Position numbers and translations under genes: made by a program. From Prevotellaceae bacterium UBA1746 (GTDB taxonomy: Bacteria; Bacteroidota; Bacteroidia; Bacteroidales; Bacteroidaceae), in the NCBI GenBank assembly GCA_002314875.1, contig DCHS01000026.1, forward strand, positions 30,044-94,043: a stretch of DNA of 64,000 nucleotides, given 5' to 3'. The notes under the pieces were generated by a model. It did no database searches. It was not told the origin of the DNA and saw only the letters and a list, made by a program, of their open reading frames with translations. Each line of letters starts with the position of its first letter. The first letter of the stretch is position 1. Shown here piece after piece: positions 1-9,589 of this stretch.

Positions 1-883
1 TGCCACCTTCGCCAGTATAAGGATTCACATAGTTTTCCGGGTCGAACTCTACATTGGTGTAAGAGCCCCAGATATATTCTTCAAGACCGGGGAAATCAAT
101 AAACGGATTGCGGTTGTTAGCACCTTTTGACGGATAGTTGTAGACATTCTCGTTGCGGTTCACCTCCCACGTTGAGACCTGGTCGTTCTTTGACCATTTC
201 AAAAGCATCGTCTTCGCCCAAGTGGTAAGAGAGGGATAGGTGTCATTGGAGAACATACCATAGGAACCCAGCGATGTCATCTTGCTCTGATAACAAGTTA
301 CAAAGTAGAAATAGGTACGGGCAATATCACCTTTCCACTCGTCAGCTGGTTCAAAAACGGGACTAACATTACAACCAGACTTTTTAAGTTCATCTGTCGG
401 AGAACCCAAAAGGCTATAGTTGTTATTCGAAGCCTTTTGTACGGTTCCCACTTCACCATGACAGTAATTGGAACGTACTCCGTTGATTTTTGCATCAGTA
501 GGATAGACGTGAAAGAGATCGCTCACCATAGGGGCTGCCTTATTGAAGACACTTTGCGGTATCGTATGTTCGCGATTGTAGCCGTCACCTTCGCTCGTGT
601 AGGTTCCTTTGAAATCTGTGCCAGGTCTGTAATTCGTCGTGTTTGAATACATATCATTCATATATCCATCACTTCGGACATCAGTTGTCAGGTAGGCTGT
701 TTTCAAGCCTTCGTAAGAAACTGCCGCCGAGCTTTTATAGATGATTTCGCACATCGCGGTCTTCAACTCCGAGCCCTTCTTGCCTTTCGCTTTGGCATAA
801 TAGGTTTTCAGATCTATGCCATAAGCAGACAGCACAATGCTGTTGATGAGGAGGAGCAGAAGAATATGAATAATCTTCTTCAT
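1..883 (-). CDS. Secreted endonuclease I family nuclease (3' end cut by window edge)
   Basis: Translation of the minus strand from the ATG at 883 runs open to the window edge (about 294 residues). It starts with a signal peptide (MKKIIHILLLLLINSIVLSA). It then shows the endonuclease I (EndA/Vvn-type, PF04231) core: NREHTIPQSVF, then DLFHVYPTDAKINGVRSN and NYCHGEVG. The His of REH and the downstream Asn are the family's metal-dependent, beta-beta-alpha metal type catalytic positions. Such enzymes are periplasmic or secreted non-specific DNases, used in Bacteroidetes for nutrient or eDNA degradation. It lies 33 bp downstream of the last glycosyltransferase of the polysaccharide operon, in the same direction, and may be co-transcribed by read-through. 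The C-terminus is outside the window, so any sorting domain is unseen. Confidence 0.85.
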   Translation of the reverse strand, partial: MKKIIHILLLLLINSIVLSAYGIDLKTYYAKAKGKKGSELKTAMCEIIYKSSAAVSYEGLKTAYLTTDVRSDGYMNDMYSNTTNYRPGTDFKGTYTSEGDGYNREHTIPQSVFNKAAPMVSDLFHVYPTDAKINGVRSNYCHGEVGTVQKASNNNYSLLGSPTDELKKSGCNVSPVFEPADEWKGDIARTYFYFVTCYQSKMTSLGSYGMFSNDTYPSLTTWAKTMLLKWSKNDQVSTWEVNRNENVYNYPSKGANNRNPFIDFPGLEEYIWGSYTNVEFDPENYVNPYTGEGG

Positions 884-916
884 GGTCAGTTATTCTCTCT
901 TGTATTTACTTTCTCC

Positions 917-1747
917 TTAATGGAAAATCTGCCAGATTCTCCCGAAGAGGAGTTCAAAACATTTATAGACATAGCGGAGGGAGAGGAAGAAGATGTTGCT
1001 GCGGACACCATGCTTCTTCAGCGCACGGAGATGGTCGCTGTTAATCTGGTAATGCGAAGCAGCACCGCTCGAAGACGTTCCTCCCGTTCTCATCGTTACA
1101 AAATCCTTGTGGATATAACTCATCTTCAGGTGTCCGAGGTAGATCATTCTCAACATGGCCTCAAAGTCCGCCGCAATCATATACGTTGTGTCGTAATAGG
1201 CACAGTCTGCTTCACGGCCGAAACCCTTCACCGTCGTCCTCGGCAATTTATAGGCTTCGTAAGCTCCCTTTCGGCAGTAGAACGAGGGATGAGCGGGCAT
1301 GAAGCCACAACGCATCCATCCTCTGCGGAACAAACGGCTGGAATAATAACGTACGAGGACCGAGGTATCTTCCTGCTTTACATAATGAACATCACCGTAC
1401 ACCGCCTCAATCTGCGGCTTCTTGTCAAATCGGGCAGCAACCGTCGAGAGGATGTCGTCAGAGGTATAGAAATCATCGCTGTTCAAAAGTCCTACGATTT
1501 CTCCCTGGGCATAGAAAATACCCTTGTTCATCGCATCGTAGAGACCATTGTCGGGCTCAGAGATCCAACGGAGCTTTCCGTTGAACTGCGGTTCGTACTC
1601 CTTCACCACCCCGATGGTATTGTCCGTTGACGCCCCATCGACAATCAGCAGTTCATAATCGTCATAATCCTGTCGCAGTACACTCTCCAGCGTATCTTTA
1701 ATGGTCTTTTCGCTGTTGTAGGTTACTGTTACTATAGTAATTTTCAT
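917..1747 (-). CDS. Glycosyltransferase family 2
   Basis: 276 residues with a classic GT-A, family 2 N-terminus: MKITIVTVTYNSEKTIKDTLESVL, followed by ELLIVDGASTDNT and the metal-binding region LLNSDDF. It most resembles WcaA/PGL-type polysaccharide glycosyltransferases that add one sugar from an NDP-sugar to a lipid-linked repeat unit on the cytoplasmic face. No membrane segment is obvious. It is the last glycosyltransferase of the minus-strand polysaccharide operon, 45 bp after the nucleotidyltransferase gene. Donor and acceptor sugars cannot be told from sequence. Confidence 0.88.
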   Translation of the reverse strand: MKITIVTVTYNSEKTIKDTLESVLRQDYDDYELLIVDGASTDNTIGVVKEYEPQFNGKLRWISEPDNGLYDAMNKGIFYAQGEIVGLLNSDDFYTSDDILSTVAARFDKKPQIEAVYGDVHYVKQEDTSVLVRYYSSRLFRRGWMRCGFMPAHPSFYCRKGAYEAYKLPRTTVKGFGREADCAYYDTTYMIAADFEAMLRMIYLGHLKMSYIHKDFVTMRTGGTSSSGAASHYQINSDHLRALKKHGVRSNIFFLSLRYVYKCFELLFGRIWQIFH

Positions 1748-1792
1748 GGTAGAAATTGTTTTGCTAACGAAGGAAAAACACAGGCACAGACA

Positions 1793-2941
1793 CTAAAACT
1801 TATCGTATCCGTTTTGCTTTCTCCACCACCACACACGGATGCGGAAAAGTGGATTCCAAATGCTCTCCTGAGGGAAATAGCGGAGGCATCTGAATGCTTG
1901 TTTTGAATAGGCCCAAAGGTTTTCAAGCTTTGAGCCGTCGGGTATTTCATAATTCTCATCGTAATGGCCGAAGTTCCCTCCTTCGAAGATTTCGTTCAGC
2001 ACGAAAGCTCCGCGGACAGGGTCTGGCTTCACAATGAGATATTCTTCTTCAAGTCCTAAAGCCTCCTGCTCCACCCACATCATAGCACGGGCAAAGTCAT
2101 AAAGGCCAATGTGTTTCAGTTCAGAAACCACCTCCTGTTTCTTTTGCTCATCCGTCTCTTTGCCGAAGGATTTCAATGTCCAGAACAAATCGACAACCTG
2201 ACGCAGTCCCATGCCTTCAGCGATGAGATGACGACGGATATGCATTAACTGGAAAACCACATCAACATCGACAGGCAGCCTTTCAGTACAACGCTGGAGG
2301 TTCTTTGTAAAATAGCTTTGAATCTTACGGTCGTTCCAATAGTTGAAGACCACATTAGGGGTGAAATGTACCTCAACACTCACTTCTCCGCACGGCAGGA
2401 AATCCATATGGTGAAGCTGGACATAGGAATCCTTTTTATACTGATGGACAAAAGCTACCAGTTCGCGGCGGTTGTCATCCAAAAGCGTGGTATCACCCCT
2501 ACTTACGCGCGCGCTGTTATTAAGGATAGCTTTCTTTATCGGCCAGATATCGATATCGCCGGGCATGCGGACAGAAGGATCGGGATAATATTTTCCCACA
2601 GCCTGGCCTTTCAATAAGATGCTGTGGTAATCATGTTTTGAGAACAGACGGTCAACCTTCTGACAGGCTTCATCAGTCATGGCATTCATCTTGCGAACTT
2701 TCTCAAGCACCCCGTACCACTTCGTCAGTAAGGGTTTCCCTATAGCAGTCCTTCCGTCGGGGAAAGATTTCAGGAACCTCTCCACACCCTGGAAAGCGAT
2801 CGCCATCAACGACTGCCGTTTTGATTCGTTATAAAGTTCTTGCCAATCTACAGTCCCCTTGGCCAAGCATTCAGGAACATCCATCTCAGGATGCAATGCC
2901 AACCGCAGAAGTGCTTTAAACTGTTGTTGAAATATGGTCAT
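1793..2941 (-). CDS. NTP_transf_5 family nucleotidyltransferase
   Basis: 382 residues. The central part has the signature of the uncharacterised nucleotidyltransferase family PF14907: HSILLKGQAVGKYYPDP, then MPGDIDIW, which carries the G-D-x-D metal-binding motif of the Pol-beta-like fold around residues 125-135. Members often sit inside capsule or O-antigen loci of Bacteroidetes, but the reaction is not established; transfer of a nucleotidyl or sugar-phosphate group to a polysaccharide intermediate is an inference. It lies between two GT2 genes in one operon with short gaps (45 and 51 bp), so it very likely belongs to the same pathway. No signal peptide is visible. Confidence 0.75.
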   Translation of the reverse strand: MTIFQQQFKALLRLALHPEMDVPECLAKGTVDWQELYNESKRQSLMAIAFQGVERFLKSFPDGRTAIGKPLLTKWYGVLEKVRKMNAMTDEACQKVDRLFSKHDYHSILLKGQAVGKYYPDPSVRMPGDIDIWPIKKAILNNSARVSRGDTTLLDDNRRELVAFVHQYKKDSYVQLHHMDFLPCGEVSVEVHFTPNVVFNYWNDRKIQSYFTKNLQRCTERLPVDVDVVFQLMHIRRHLIAEGMGLRQVVDLFWTLKSFGKETDEQKKQEVVSELKHIGLYDFARAMMWVEQEALGLEEEYLIVKPDPVRGAFVLNEIFEGGNFGHYDENYEIPDGSKLENLWAYSKQAFRCLRYFPQESIWNPLFRIRVWWWRKQNGYDKF

Positions 2942-2992
2942 TGTCTAGTAAATATCAGAAAGAAATACTTTCGTACTCTTCCGATTCCTTTT

Positions 2993-3928
2993 CTAAATCT
3001 TTATTCCGTATTGTTCTTTCAGCACCATACGGATTTTGTCTTTCTCTTCTTCAGAGATTGTCTTTTTCCCAAGGACACCGCATTGCTTCTTGATCTCAAA
3101 GATCTTGGCATCAACGAGGGTGCGGTACCACCAACCTTGGAGGAACGTAAAGAGGAATCCCTCCTTACCATCCATAAATGCCCGTTTCCAGAAATAGCGG
3201 TAGCAGAAATAGGCGAAGCTGCGCCAGAAGAGGGGAAGACGGACATACTTATGTTTCTTTTGACGTTTTGCCTCAGCTTGTTCACTGATTTTCTTGTTAT
3301 CATCAGTAACTGCAAAACCAGCCAAATCAAATTCTATATCCAACAAGTCTACTGCCTCGCGGATAGCATAATCGACATGTTTGTGGCAAAACCAGGAAAG
3401 ATTATGAAGATTATCATCACAGAAATCGTGTTCAAACTCCACATAATCGCCTTCCAATAATTGGATATGCTCATCCATCAGTCGCTGTTCGCAGACTGCT
3501 TTCTGGTATTGGAAAATACGGAGAAGTTTAACTGGGTATATACCGCCTTTCATCCATTTCCCTAAAAATATATGCCTGCGTTTCAATGAAATTCCGATAA
3601 TAATTTCTGGAAGTTCTGGAAGCTTTCGTTGAAGTTCTTCAACCAAGTCAGGCATAGGATATTCATCTGCATCCAGACGCATTACCCATTTTGTTTTAAT
3701 CGGTGCATTCTCAAGAGCCCAATTAAACTGTTCTGCATATTTACCTGCAGGCCAAGCATGTTGGAGGATTGTAACAAAGGGATATTCCTTTGCTATCTCC
3801 ACTGTTTTGTCGTTTGAGAAGCAGTCGACAACAAAGACTTCTTTCGCAAATTGCTGGACAATATCCAAGCATCTGCGGATATGGAGTTCCTCGTTACCAG
3901 TGAGGATGATAACACTAATATCAAGCAT
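2993..3928 (-). CDS. Glycosyltransferase family 2 (WaaE/KdtX-like)
   Basis: 311 residues. The N-terminus MLDISVIILTGNEELHIRRCLD, then EVFVVDCFSNDKT and WVMRLDADEY (Asp-x-Asp metal motif around residue 83), are typical of the GT2 branch that includes WaaE-type heptose- or LPS-core-modifying glucosyltransferases. The C-terminal part is rich in aromatic and basic residues with motifs such as WMKGGIYP and FCHKHVDYA. Its start overlaps the end of the upstream acyltransferase gene by 8 bp, showing tight operon packing. The exact sugar is unknown. Confidence 0.85.
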   Translation of the reverse strand: MLDISVIILTGNEELHIRRCLDIVQQFAKEVFVVDCFSNDKTVEIAKEYPFVTILQHAWPAGKYAEQFNWALENAPIKTKWVMRLDADEYPMPDLVEELQRKLPELPEIIIGISLKRRHIFLGKWMKGGIYPVKLLRIFQYQKAVCEQRLMDEHIQLLEGDYVEFEHDFCDDNLHNLSWFCHKHVDYAIREAVDLLDIEFDLAGFAVTDDNKKISEQAEAKRQKKHKYVRLPLFWRSFAYFCYRYFWKRAFMDGKEGFLFTFLQGWWYRTLVDAKIFEIKKQCGVLGKKTISEEEKDKIRMVLKEQYGIKI

Positions 3929-4922
3929 GATTCATATTTCTTCCCAAAATAATTGGAAAATATCTTTTTATTAATTCTCCAAAAATTGACGTTCCCGAAA
4001 TCACTAGGATTAGAACTATTATTGATATTATTACTTGCATCCAAGTAGAACAAGATGGTATATATACTATTCCCAAAAAAATGTAGATTTTAGTAAATGT
4101 AGGATGAACCAACATAAAAATTAAAGAATTTCTACCTATATAGTCTATCAAATAGTTTTGCTTTTCAATACAACTAAGCAAAAGAATTATTGAAGAGGTA
4201 CCAACCAGTATTATAGGTACACTATATATAAATCTATCAAAAGTACCAACATAAAATTCGAACTTATACCCAAAGCGCAAGATTAAATATGCCCATAATA
4301 CAAACAGGACAATGGATAAAAATAATCTGTATTTCTTACCCAAAGAAATAATAGGTTTCAAATAATATCCAAAAACAATAAAGCTATATGCAGAAATTGC
4401 TCTGCTTATTACAACCCAGTATGGATGATTGGTTTCACCCGACAATCCATAAACTATTATTTCTAATAAAATTGCCGATATTATTATAAAATAATTATTG
4501 AATTTGCCCGAATACCTGACATAAAAAAATAACAACTCAGACAAAAACAAAGTTAGTAAAAACCATACTGTTCCATTCCCTGTTATTAATAGCTCTACAC
4601 ATTCTATATGAAACCTTTCAACAGTCATTTGATGAGTTAAGAATAATACTGTCCATGTTTGAATAGCATTTAGAAAACTAAAAAACAAATATGGGATAAG
4701 CAGTTGCCTACTTCTCTTTTTTAAAAACACAAAGAATTTTTCTTCATGAGGGAAATGTGCAAATAACAAACCGCTTATTACAAAAAATAACGGAACATGA
4801 ACACTACATAAGAATGAGCAAACAACAGACAAAGAAGGAGCCCACATAAATACGTGAGCCATAATTATCATAATGATTCCTACCGCTTTCGCCAAATCCA
4901 AATAATATATTCGTTTACTCAT
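3921..4922 (-). CDS. Acyltransferase family 3 membrane protein
   Basis: 333 residues, about ten hydrophobic segments. The N-terminus RIYYLDLAKAVGIIMIIMAHV is the PF01757 acyltransferase-3 signature, with the conserved His (AHV) in the first helix and the PLFFVISGLLF motif in the second to third helix. These proteins O-acylate sugars of surface polysaccharides, often with acetyl, at the cytoplasmic membrane. It overlaps both neighbours (4 bp upstream, 8 bp downstream), so it is translated as part of the polysaccharide operon. Codon use is AT-rich like the rest of this locus. Confidence 0.88.
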   Translation of the reverse strand: MSKRIYYLDLAKAVGIIMIIMAHVFMWAPSLSVVCSFLCSVHVPLFFVISGLLFAHFPHEEKFFVFLKKRSRQLLIPYLFFSFLNAIQTWTVLFLTHQMTVERFHIECVELLITGNGTVWFLLTLFLSELLFFYVRYSGKFNNYFIIISAILLEIIVYGLSGETNHPYWVVISRAISAYSFIVFGYYLKPIISLGKKYRLFLSIVLFVLWAYLILRFGYKFEFYVGTFDRFIYSVPIILVGTSSIILLLSCIEKQNYLIDYIGRNSLIFMLVHPTFTKIYIFLGIVYIPSCSTWMQVIISIIVLILVISGTSIFGELIKRYFPIILGRNMNHA

Positions 4923-5479
4923 CTCTCATTTATGATTCTATTTTTAATTTTTCTTGCCGGATTTCCACCGACCACTGTCCAAGGCTCTACATCCTTGAAA
5001 ACAGATGCGGTAGCACCAACAACAGCACCTTCACCGACAGTAACTCCCATGCCAATAAATGCACGAGCACCGACCCACGCTTGCTCACCAATAACAATAG
5101 GTGCCGTAATCAAAGTATTCTTAGGATCAGAAATATCATGGCTCGCAGTACACAACATAGTTCCTTGGGAAATCGTTGTATTTGCTCCAATAGTAACAGG
5201 AGCCACATTGTAGCATTCCACGTCACTTGCTAGACAAGCGTATTCCCCCATTATCAGAAATGGTGGATAATAGATTTTTGCTGTACTATAAATATGAGCA
5301 GTTTTCGCTATTCTTGCACCAAAGAGACGTGCCAGAAAGTTCTTCCAATTCTTTCCAACGCTCCTTGGTAACCATTTGGCACACAATGTCCAAGTCACCA
5401 CCCATAGAATACGAATCAGTTGATGTTTCCGTCCCAAATGATTCTCGTATTTAGACAAGTCAATTATTGTTTCGCTCAT
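4919..5479 (-). CDS. WcaF-like acetyltransferase (left-handed beta-helix)
   Basis: 186 residues. The C-terminal two thirds consist of hexapeptide repeats (VTIGANTTISQGTML, PIVIGEQAWVGARAFIGMGV, VGEGAVVGATASVFKDV), the left-handed beta-helix fold of acetyl-CoA dependent O-acetyltransferases. The N-terminal stretch LIRILWVVTWTLCAKWLPRSVGKNW resembles the WcaF/colanic acid acetyltransferase branch. It would acetylate a sugar of the repeat unit in the cytoplasm. The reading frame overlaps the upstream GT4 gene by 20 bp and the downstream acyltransferase by 4 bp. Confidence 0.88.
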   Translation of the reverse strand: MSETIIDLSKYENHLGRKHQLIRILWVVTWTLCAKWLPRSVGKNWKNFLARLFGARIAKTAHIYSTAKIYYPPFLIMGEYACLASDVECYNVAPVTIGANTTISQGTMLCTASHDISDPKNTLITAPIVIGEQAWVGARAFIGMGVTVGEGAVVGATASVFKDVEPWTVVGGNPARKIKNRIINER

Positions 5480-6599
5480 ATACGAATTCAGGCTTCTCGC
5501 CTTTATTTAAAATCCATTGATAGAGGTCGCGCATCTTAATTGCTACCGACTCACTGGAATAGTTATCTCTCACGAGTTGTAAACCGTTAAGACCCATAGT
5601 CTCAAGTTCTTGTTCATCACACTGCAAGAATTTGCGCAGGGCTTCTACTAACGGTTTTGTCCCTATTGCAGTCCACCAACCACAATGATGAGTATTCAAC
5701 TCTTCCCAGGGGGTTCCGACTGTAGTGATCACAGGGGTTCCACTTGCCAATGCTTCGGGAACAACGATTCCGAAATTTTCGCTATATGTCGGGAGGACAA
5801 AGAGATCCGCCTGACGATAGAGTTTCCATTTTTCTTCCTCGAAAACAGGACCTACGAACCGAGCAATATCCGTCAGCTTCAATCGTTCTACCATTGACAA
5901 TAAAGAATCAATATAGATTTTTTCGCCTGGTCCTGCAATAATGACCTGATACCCTTTCATTTCCTCTCGCAGTTCTGCAACAGCTTCAAGAAGAAAATCT
6001 ATTCCCTTCTTTGGATGGACACGGCTGAGGAAAAGAATAGTCTTTGTCTTTGACCACGATGTTTTACAAGAAATCTTGTCCGTCTGAACACAGTTGGGAA
6101 CAACTTGAACATCGGAATTCCACCCCAACTTGAGAAGATTCTTCTTTTCGCTTTCTGCAGTAGCATGAATGCAATCGCAGACTTTCAAGCCCTTTCTTTG
6201 GAAAAGCAAGATCGCGGGAAGTTTCTTCGTCCAATAATGACGGGCTATTGAATAAGGTTCCAACATTCCGTGAGGAGTATAAACAACCTTGTATCCTTGT
6301 TCCTTTGCCCACATGGCCGTCAATGCTGACACTGGCATCCAACAGCAGTTAGTGTGGAATACATCAGGCTGAATCTCATCAAGAATATTAAGGAATTCCC
6401 TTTCGCAATTATTCCAAGGTAACCATTTATAGGGCATATAATGAACCTGGCAATTCTCCAGTTCAAGTTCGTCCTCATTCTTATGAGTAAGGACATGCAG
6501 TTCGCACAATTTTCCTAAATCGCGCGTCAGGAGTTGCATATAGGCTCCAACACCAGCCGAAGCTTTGTCAATTGCTGGAATGTAATGAAGTATTTTCAT
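5460..6599 (-). CDS. Glycosyltransferase family 4
   Basis: GT-B fold, family 4 enzyme (379 residues from the chosen start). N-terminal MKILHYIPAIDKASAGVGAYM with the glycine-rich acceptor loop, central KTILFLSRVHPKKGIDFLLEA, and C-terminal FVLPTYSENFGIVVPEALASGTPVI, whose EX7E-type region binds the NDP-sugar. The ATG at 6599 is preferred over one 15 bp upstream: it begins the conserved MKILHYIP strand and sits 2 bp from the stop of the preceding acyltransferase gene. It acts at the cytoplasmic face, extending the lipid-linked repeat unit. Confidence 0.9.
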   Translation of the reverse strand: MKILHYIPAIDKASAGVGAYMQLLTRDLGKLCELHVLTHKNEDELELENCQVHYMPYKWLPWNNCEREFLNILDEIQPDVFHTNCCWMPVSALTAMWAKEQGYKVVYTPHGMLEPYSIARHYWTKKLPAILLFQRKGLKVCDCIHATAESEKKNLLKLGWNSDVQVVPNCVQTDKISCKTSWSKTKTILFLSRVHPKKGIDFLLEAVAELREEMKGYQVIIAGPGEKIYIDSLLSMVERLKLTDIARFVGPVFEEEKWKLYRQADLFVLPTYSENFGIVVPEALASGTPVITTVGTPWEELNTHHCGWWTAIGTKPLVEALRKFLQCDEQELETMGLNGLQLVRDNYSSESVAIKMRDLYQWILNKGEKPEFVYERNNN

Positions 6600-6600
6600 A

Positions 6601-7638
6601 TTAGCTTCGACCACCTACTAAAACGGAATAAACTCTGGGAATATATCGTTGTGCCAGTTTTGCTACACAAATAGCAACAACACACATGATTATTGGATTA
6701 ATAAGATAAAGGAATGTCAGTGTTAAATCATTAACACCTAGCACTTTTAACCCCAATTTCTTGATGATATTGAACGCTGGCTCATGGAAAAGATATATAA
6801 AGAAAGTGTAAGGAGTGTATTTTAGGAACATCTCAAGTGTTCGTGGACAAGCAGAATACACCCAATCATACGATTTCCAAATGGCAATTATAGAAATCAA
6901 GGCTGCGAACTGAGCATAATAATCTCCAATTACCCCTGGGCTATTAACGATTGGAAAAGCATTATTTAATGCAACAAGGCAGTAAAGTATCAGCCACAAT
7001 GATGTTCGTTTCTTGTTTACCGTATTATCCAGAACCCCCTTATTATTGCAGATAGCAATTGTTGCTCCAAATACGAAACTCGTCAACCAGAAACGGAAAA
7101 TCCATCCAGTAAGCAATAAAACTACCAAGAGGAACCACCACCCGGTCTTTTTAATACCCCAATAGAGTATCGGAGTCAACATTACAAAAATCAGCAAATC
7201 TCTCAAGAACCAAAGGTGGAAACCGATAGGTTCAATAAATAAAGTATATAAGGTCCCAAGTATTCCCTCATATGGGAACATTTCTGCTAAGTTGCTATTA
7301 ACGAAACTTGAAACACCTGGGAGGTAGGTTAATGCCAAATACCAGCATACGAAAACCAGATTCCAAATAATATACGGAATTAGAAGGGTATGAAAGCGCC
7401 TGCAGATTTTCGGCAGACAATCTTTTATAGAGTCTACTGACTTGAAAAACAAGAAACCAGAAATACCATAGAACAAAGGAACTGCTCCATTGGCAAATCC
7501 AATGACAACCTTTTGAAATGCCATCGATATTGGATAATCTTCAACTTCCAAATAGTATCCATGGATATAAATTACCAATACTATCATAAGCAATGATAAT
7601 ACCGATAACTTCTGACTATTATATTTCGTGATTTCCAT
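6601..7638 (-). CDS. Acyltransferase family 3 membrane protein
   Basis: 345 residues with about ten membrane segments. The N-terminus SVLSLLMIVLVIYIHGYYL places the conserved His in the first helix, followed by VPLFYGISGFLFF and FHLWFLRDLLIFVMLTPILYW, all matching acyltransferase-3 (PF01757). It is divergent from the acyltransferase at 3921-4922. Some related proteins act as fucose or O-antigen acetyltransferases. Location in the operon, 9 bp from the next gene, supports O-acylation of the same polysaccharide. Confidence 0.85.
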   Translation of the reverse strand: MEITKYNSQKLSVLSLLMIVLVIYIHGYYLEVEDYPISMAFQKVVIGFANGAVPLFYGISGFLFFKSVDSIKDCLPKICRRFHTLLIPYIIWNLVFVCWYLALTYLPGVSSFVNSNLAEMFPYEGILGTLYTLFIEPIGFHLWFLRDLLIFVMLTPILYWGIKKTGWWFLLVVLLLTGWIFRFWLTSFVFGATIAICNNKGVLDNTVNKKRTSLWLILYCLVALNNAFPIVNSPGVIGDYYAQFAALISIIAIWKSYDWVYSACPRTLEMFLKYTPYTFFIYLFHEPAFNIIKKLGLKVLGVNDLTLTFLYLINPIIMCVVAICVAKLAQRYIPRVYSVLVGGRS

Positions 7639-7647
7639 ATTTATCCT

Positions 7648-8763
7648 CTATCGCCAATCTGGGAAACGATCTCTGATACTAATAGCTATTTCTTTTGCTT
7701 TATTATCAGGGGCAATCATCGAAGCTGCCGCATATGCCTTGTCAGATACTTCAAGATATTTTTGTTGATCCCTCATTAAAAGCTCAATACAATCAGCAAG
7801 ACCGCTAGCATCATCACGACCGAAACTAAGTCCACAGCCATAGTCTTTCACCATTTTCACACCTCCCATACCTTCATTCACAACCAAAGGAACTCCACAC
7901 ATAAGGGCATCATTGAGACGAATACCCCAAGGCTCATCATTTCCTGCACCGACATATACAGAACAGGTTTCATAAAGTTCGCAAAGTTTATCAAGAGAGA
8001 CGAATCCAAGGAAGTTGACATTCTTTAATCCGTATTCCAGACTCAATGATTTCATCTTCTCCAAAAGAGGACCATTTTGAGTAATATTGCAAACAGGCTC
8101 TAAACCTCTTTTCTTCAATAATCCCAGTGCCTTTATCAATAGCAATGGTGAACGATGCCACTGATGGATTCCTGAAAGAAGGATAGTGAATGATTGCCAA
8201 TGATCAGCACTTCTGTGAATAAGTCTTGACTTTGGAATTCTTGGTGAATAGTATCCACAAGCTATTATTTTATCTGTAGGCCAGCCAATGGTCATAAGAG
8301 TCTGGGTGTCATCGCCGGAATAATTAATTAGGAAGTCTGCACCCTGGATAGATTCCTTTAATTTAAGGGGCAAAGACCATCTCATATATAATGATTTCAG
8401 CAATCGTTTAAAGCCAGCGTCCATATTACACGGAGCTTCTGAGCCAATGGCAAAATGACATCCTAATTCAGCCGCCGACTTCATTAACAAACGATGAATC
8501 AAAGCGGATTGGTATGCACAAAACAGATGATGGCTTTCTTTGTTTTCCTGTAGCAATTGCATGGCCGAAGACAAATCGTCACCAACAAAAGTGATATCAA
8601 TATCCCCAAATTCATTGTCGCTAAAGCCCGTCTTCTTTCTTAATTCCTCAAAAGGTTTCCAAAGAAACACCTTCAAAGGAACACCGAAAGCGGAAGCTAA
8701 ACCACGATAAAAAGCCAATGTTGACCGGCAATAGGAATGTCCCCAAACAACAAGACTATTCAT
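7648..8763 (-). CDS. Glycosyltransferase family 4
   Basis: 371 residues. The C-terminal half has the GT4 pattern: FTILLSGIHQWHRSPLLLIKAL (donor-domain start), VNFLGFVSLDKLCELYETCSVYVGAGNDEPWGI and RLNDALMCGVPLVVNEGMGG in the EX7E-like region. The N-terminal half is less conserved, as usual for acceptor domains. It overlaps the upstream GT2 gene by 8 bp. The substituted EX7E stretch (EPWGIRLNDAL) still keeps the first acid. Substrate unknown. Confidence 0.82.
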   Translation of the reverse strand: MNSLVVWGHSYCRSTLAFYRGLASAFGVPLKVFLWKPFEELRKKTGFSDNEFGDIDITFVGDDLSSAMQLLQENKESHHLFCAYQSALIHRLLMKSAAELGCHFAIGSEAPCNMDAGFKRLLKSLYMRWSLPLKLKESIQGADFLINYSGDDTQTLMTIGWPTDKIIACGYYSPRIPKSRLIHRSADHWQSFTILLSGIHQWHRSPLLLIKALGLLKKRGLEPVCNITQNGPLLEKMKSLSLEYGLKNVNFLGFVSLDKLCELYETCSVYVGAGNDEPWGIRLNDALMCGVPLVVNEGMGGVKMVKDYGCGLSFGRDDASGLADCIELLMRDQQKYLEVSDKAYAAASMIAPDNKAKEIAISIRDRFPDWR

Positions 8764-9589
8764 AAAGACTTTTATAATTCCTTCCTAATAAACTATGATC
8801 AGTCAGTCTGGAAATGAGTACCCTACCCATAATTCTCCAAACACTCCAAATTTTGTAAAGAAGTCGTGGCTTGGGATAATTTTTATAAATAAATTCCTCT
8901 TCCTTACTCTTCTGAATCCAAGAAGGATGAGAAGGGTCGGCTAAAGCTGAATCCTGGAAATTATGACCTGACATTTTTGCATCTTCATGAAGACGAAGCC
9001 CCCACAAATAATAAGGAATACGAACAAATCCGTCGCCATTGGCAATAAAGCGATGCCACAATTCCGTATCCATCATATAATTGAAATCTAATCTCAAAAG
9101 GCCAAGCTCTAACAAGCGGTGACGGCGCATAAATGCAGTTGGACCACCATTAGAAAACAGATGATATTTATTCCAAAACTTAGAATCAGATTCTACTTTT
9201 CCTATTCGAATGATATCACCTATTTTATTCAGCCAAAGAACATTCCCCAAAAACCATTGTGTTTTAGGATGCTTCCTTGCGAATTCATCAACCATTCTTA
9301 AAGCATTAGGAAGGAGAACATCGTCAGAATTCAGCCAGGTGACAATTTCACCAGTTGCTTTGAGAAATCCTTGATTGATGGCATCACTCTGCCCCTTATC
9401 TTTCTGACTTTGCCAATAGGTTATCTGCGATTCGTATTTTTTTATAATATCTACACTATTATCAGTAGAACCACCATCCATCACAATAATCTCAACCTCG
9501 GGATACTTTTGGTCAAAAACAGATTGTAGAGTCTGCTCAAGAAATTGTCCCTGATTGTAAGAGGGTATTATGATTGAAATCTTTGTCAT
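8756..9589 (-). CDS. Glycosyltransferase family 2
   Basis: 277 residues. Clear GT2 features: MTKISIIIPSYNQGQFLEQTLQSV, IIVMDGGSTDNSVDII, and EIVTWLNSDDVLLPNAL with the metal-binding acids. The C-terminal portion ends with an amphipathic basic stretch that may touch the membrane. Its beginning lies inside the last 53 bp of the upstream polymerase gene, an unusually long but plausible overlap because both proteins keep family-typical ends. Confidence 0.9.
   Translation of the reverse strand: MTKISIIIPSYNQGQFLEQTLQSVFDQKYPEVEIIVMDGGSTDNSVDIIKKYESQITYWQSQKDKGQSDAINQGFLKATGEIVTWLNSDDVLLPNALRMVDEFARKHPKTQWFLGNVLWLNKIGDIIRIGKVESDSKFWNKYHLFSNGGPTAFMRRHRLLELGLLRLDFNYMMDTELWHRFIANGDGFVRIPYYLWGLRLHEDAKMSGHNFQDSALADPSHPSWIQKSKEEEFIYKNYPKPRLLYKIWSVWRIMGRVLISRLTDHSLLGRNYKSLYE

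Noticed and set aside
866..1630. Long plus-strand open frame opposite the first GT2 gene
   Set aside because: It has no family motif, while the minus strand encodes a clear GT2. It is an antisense shadow.
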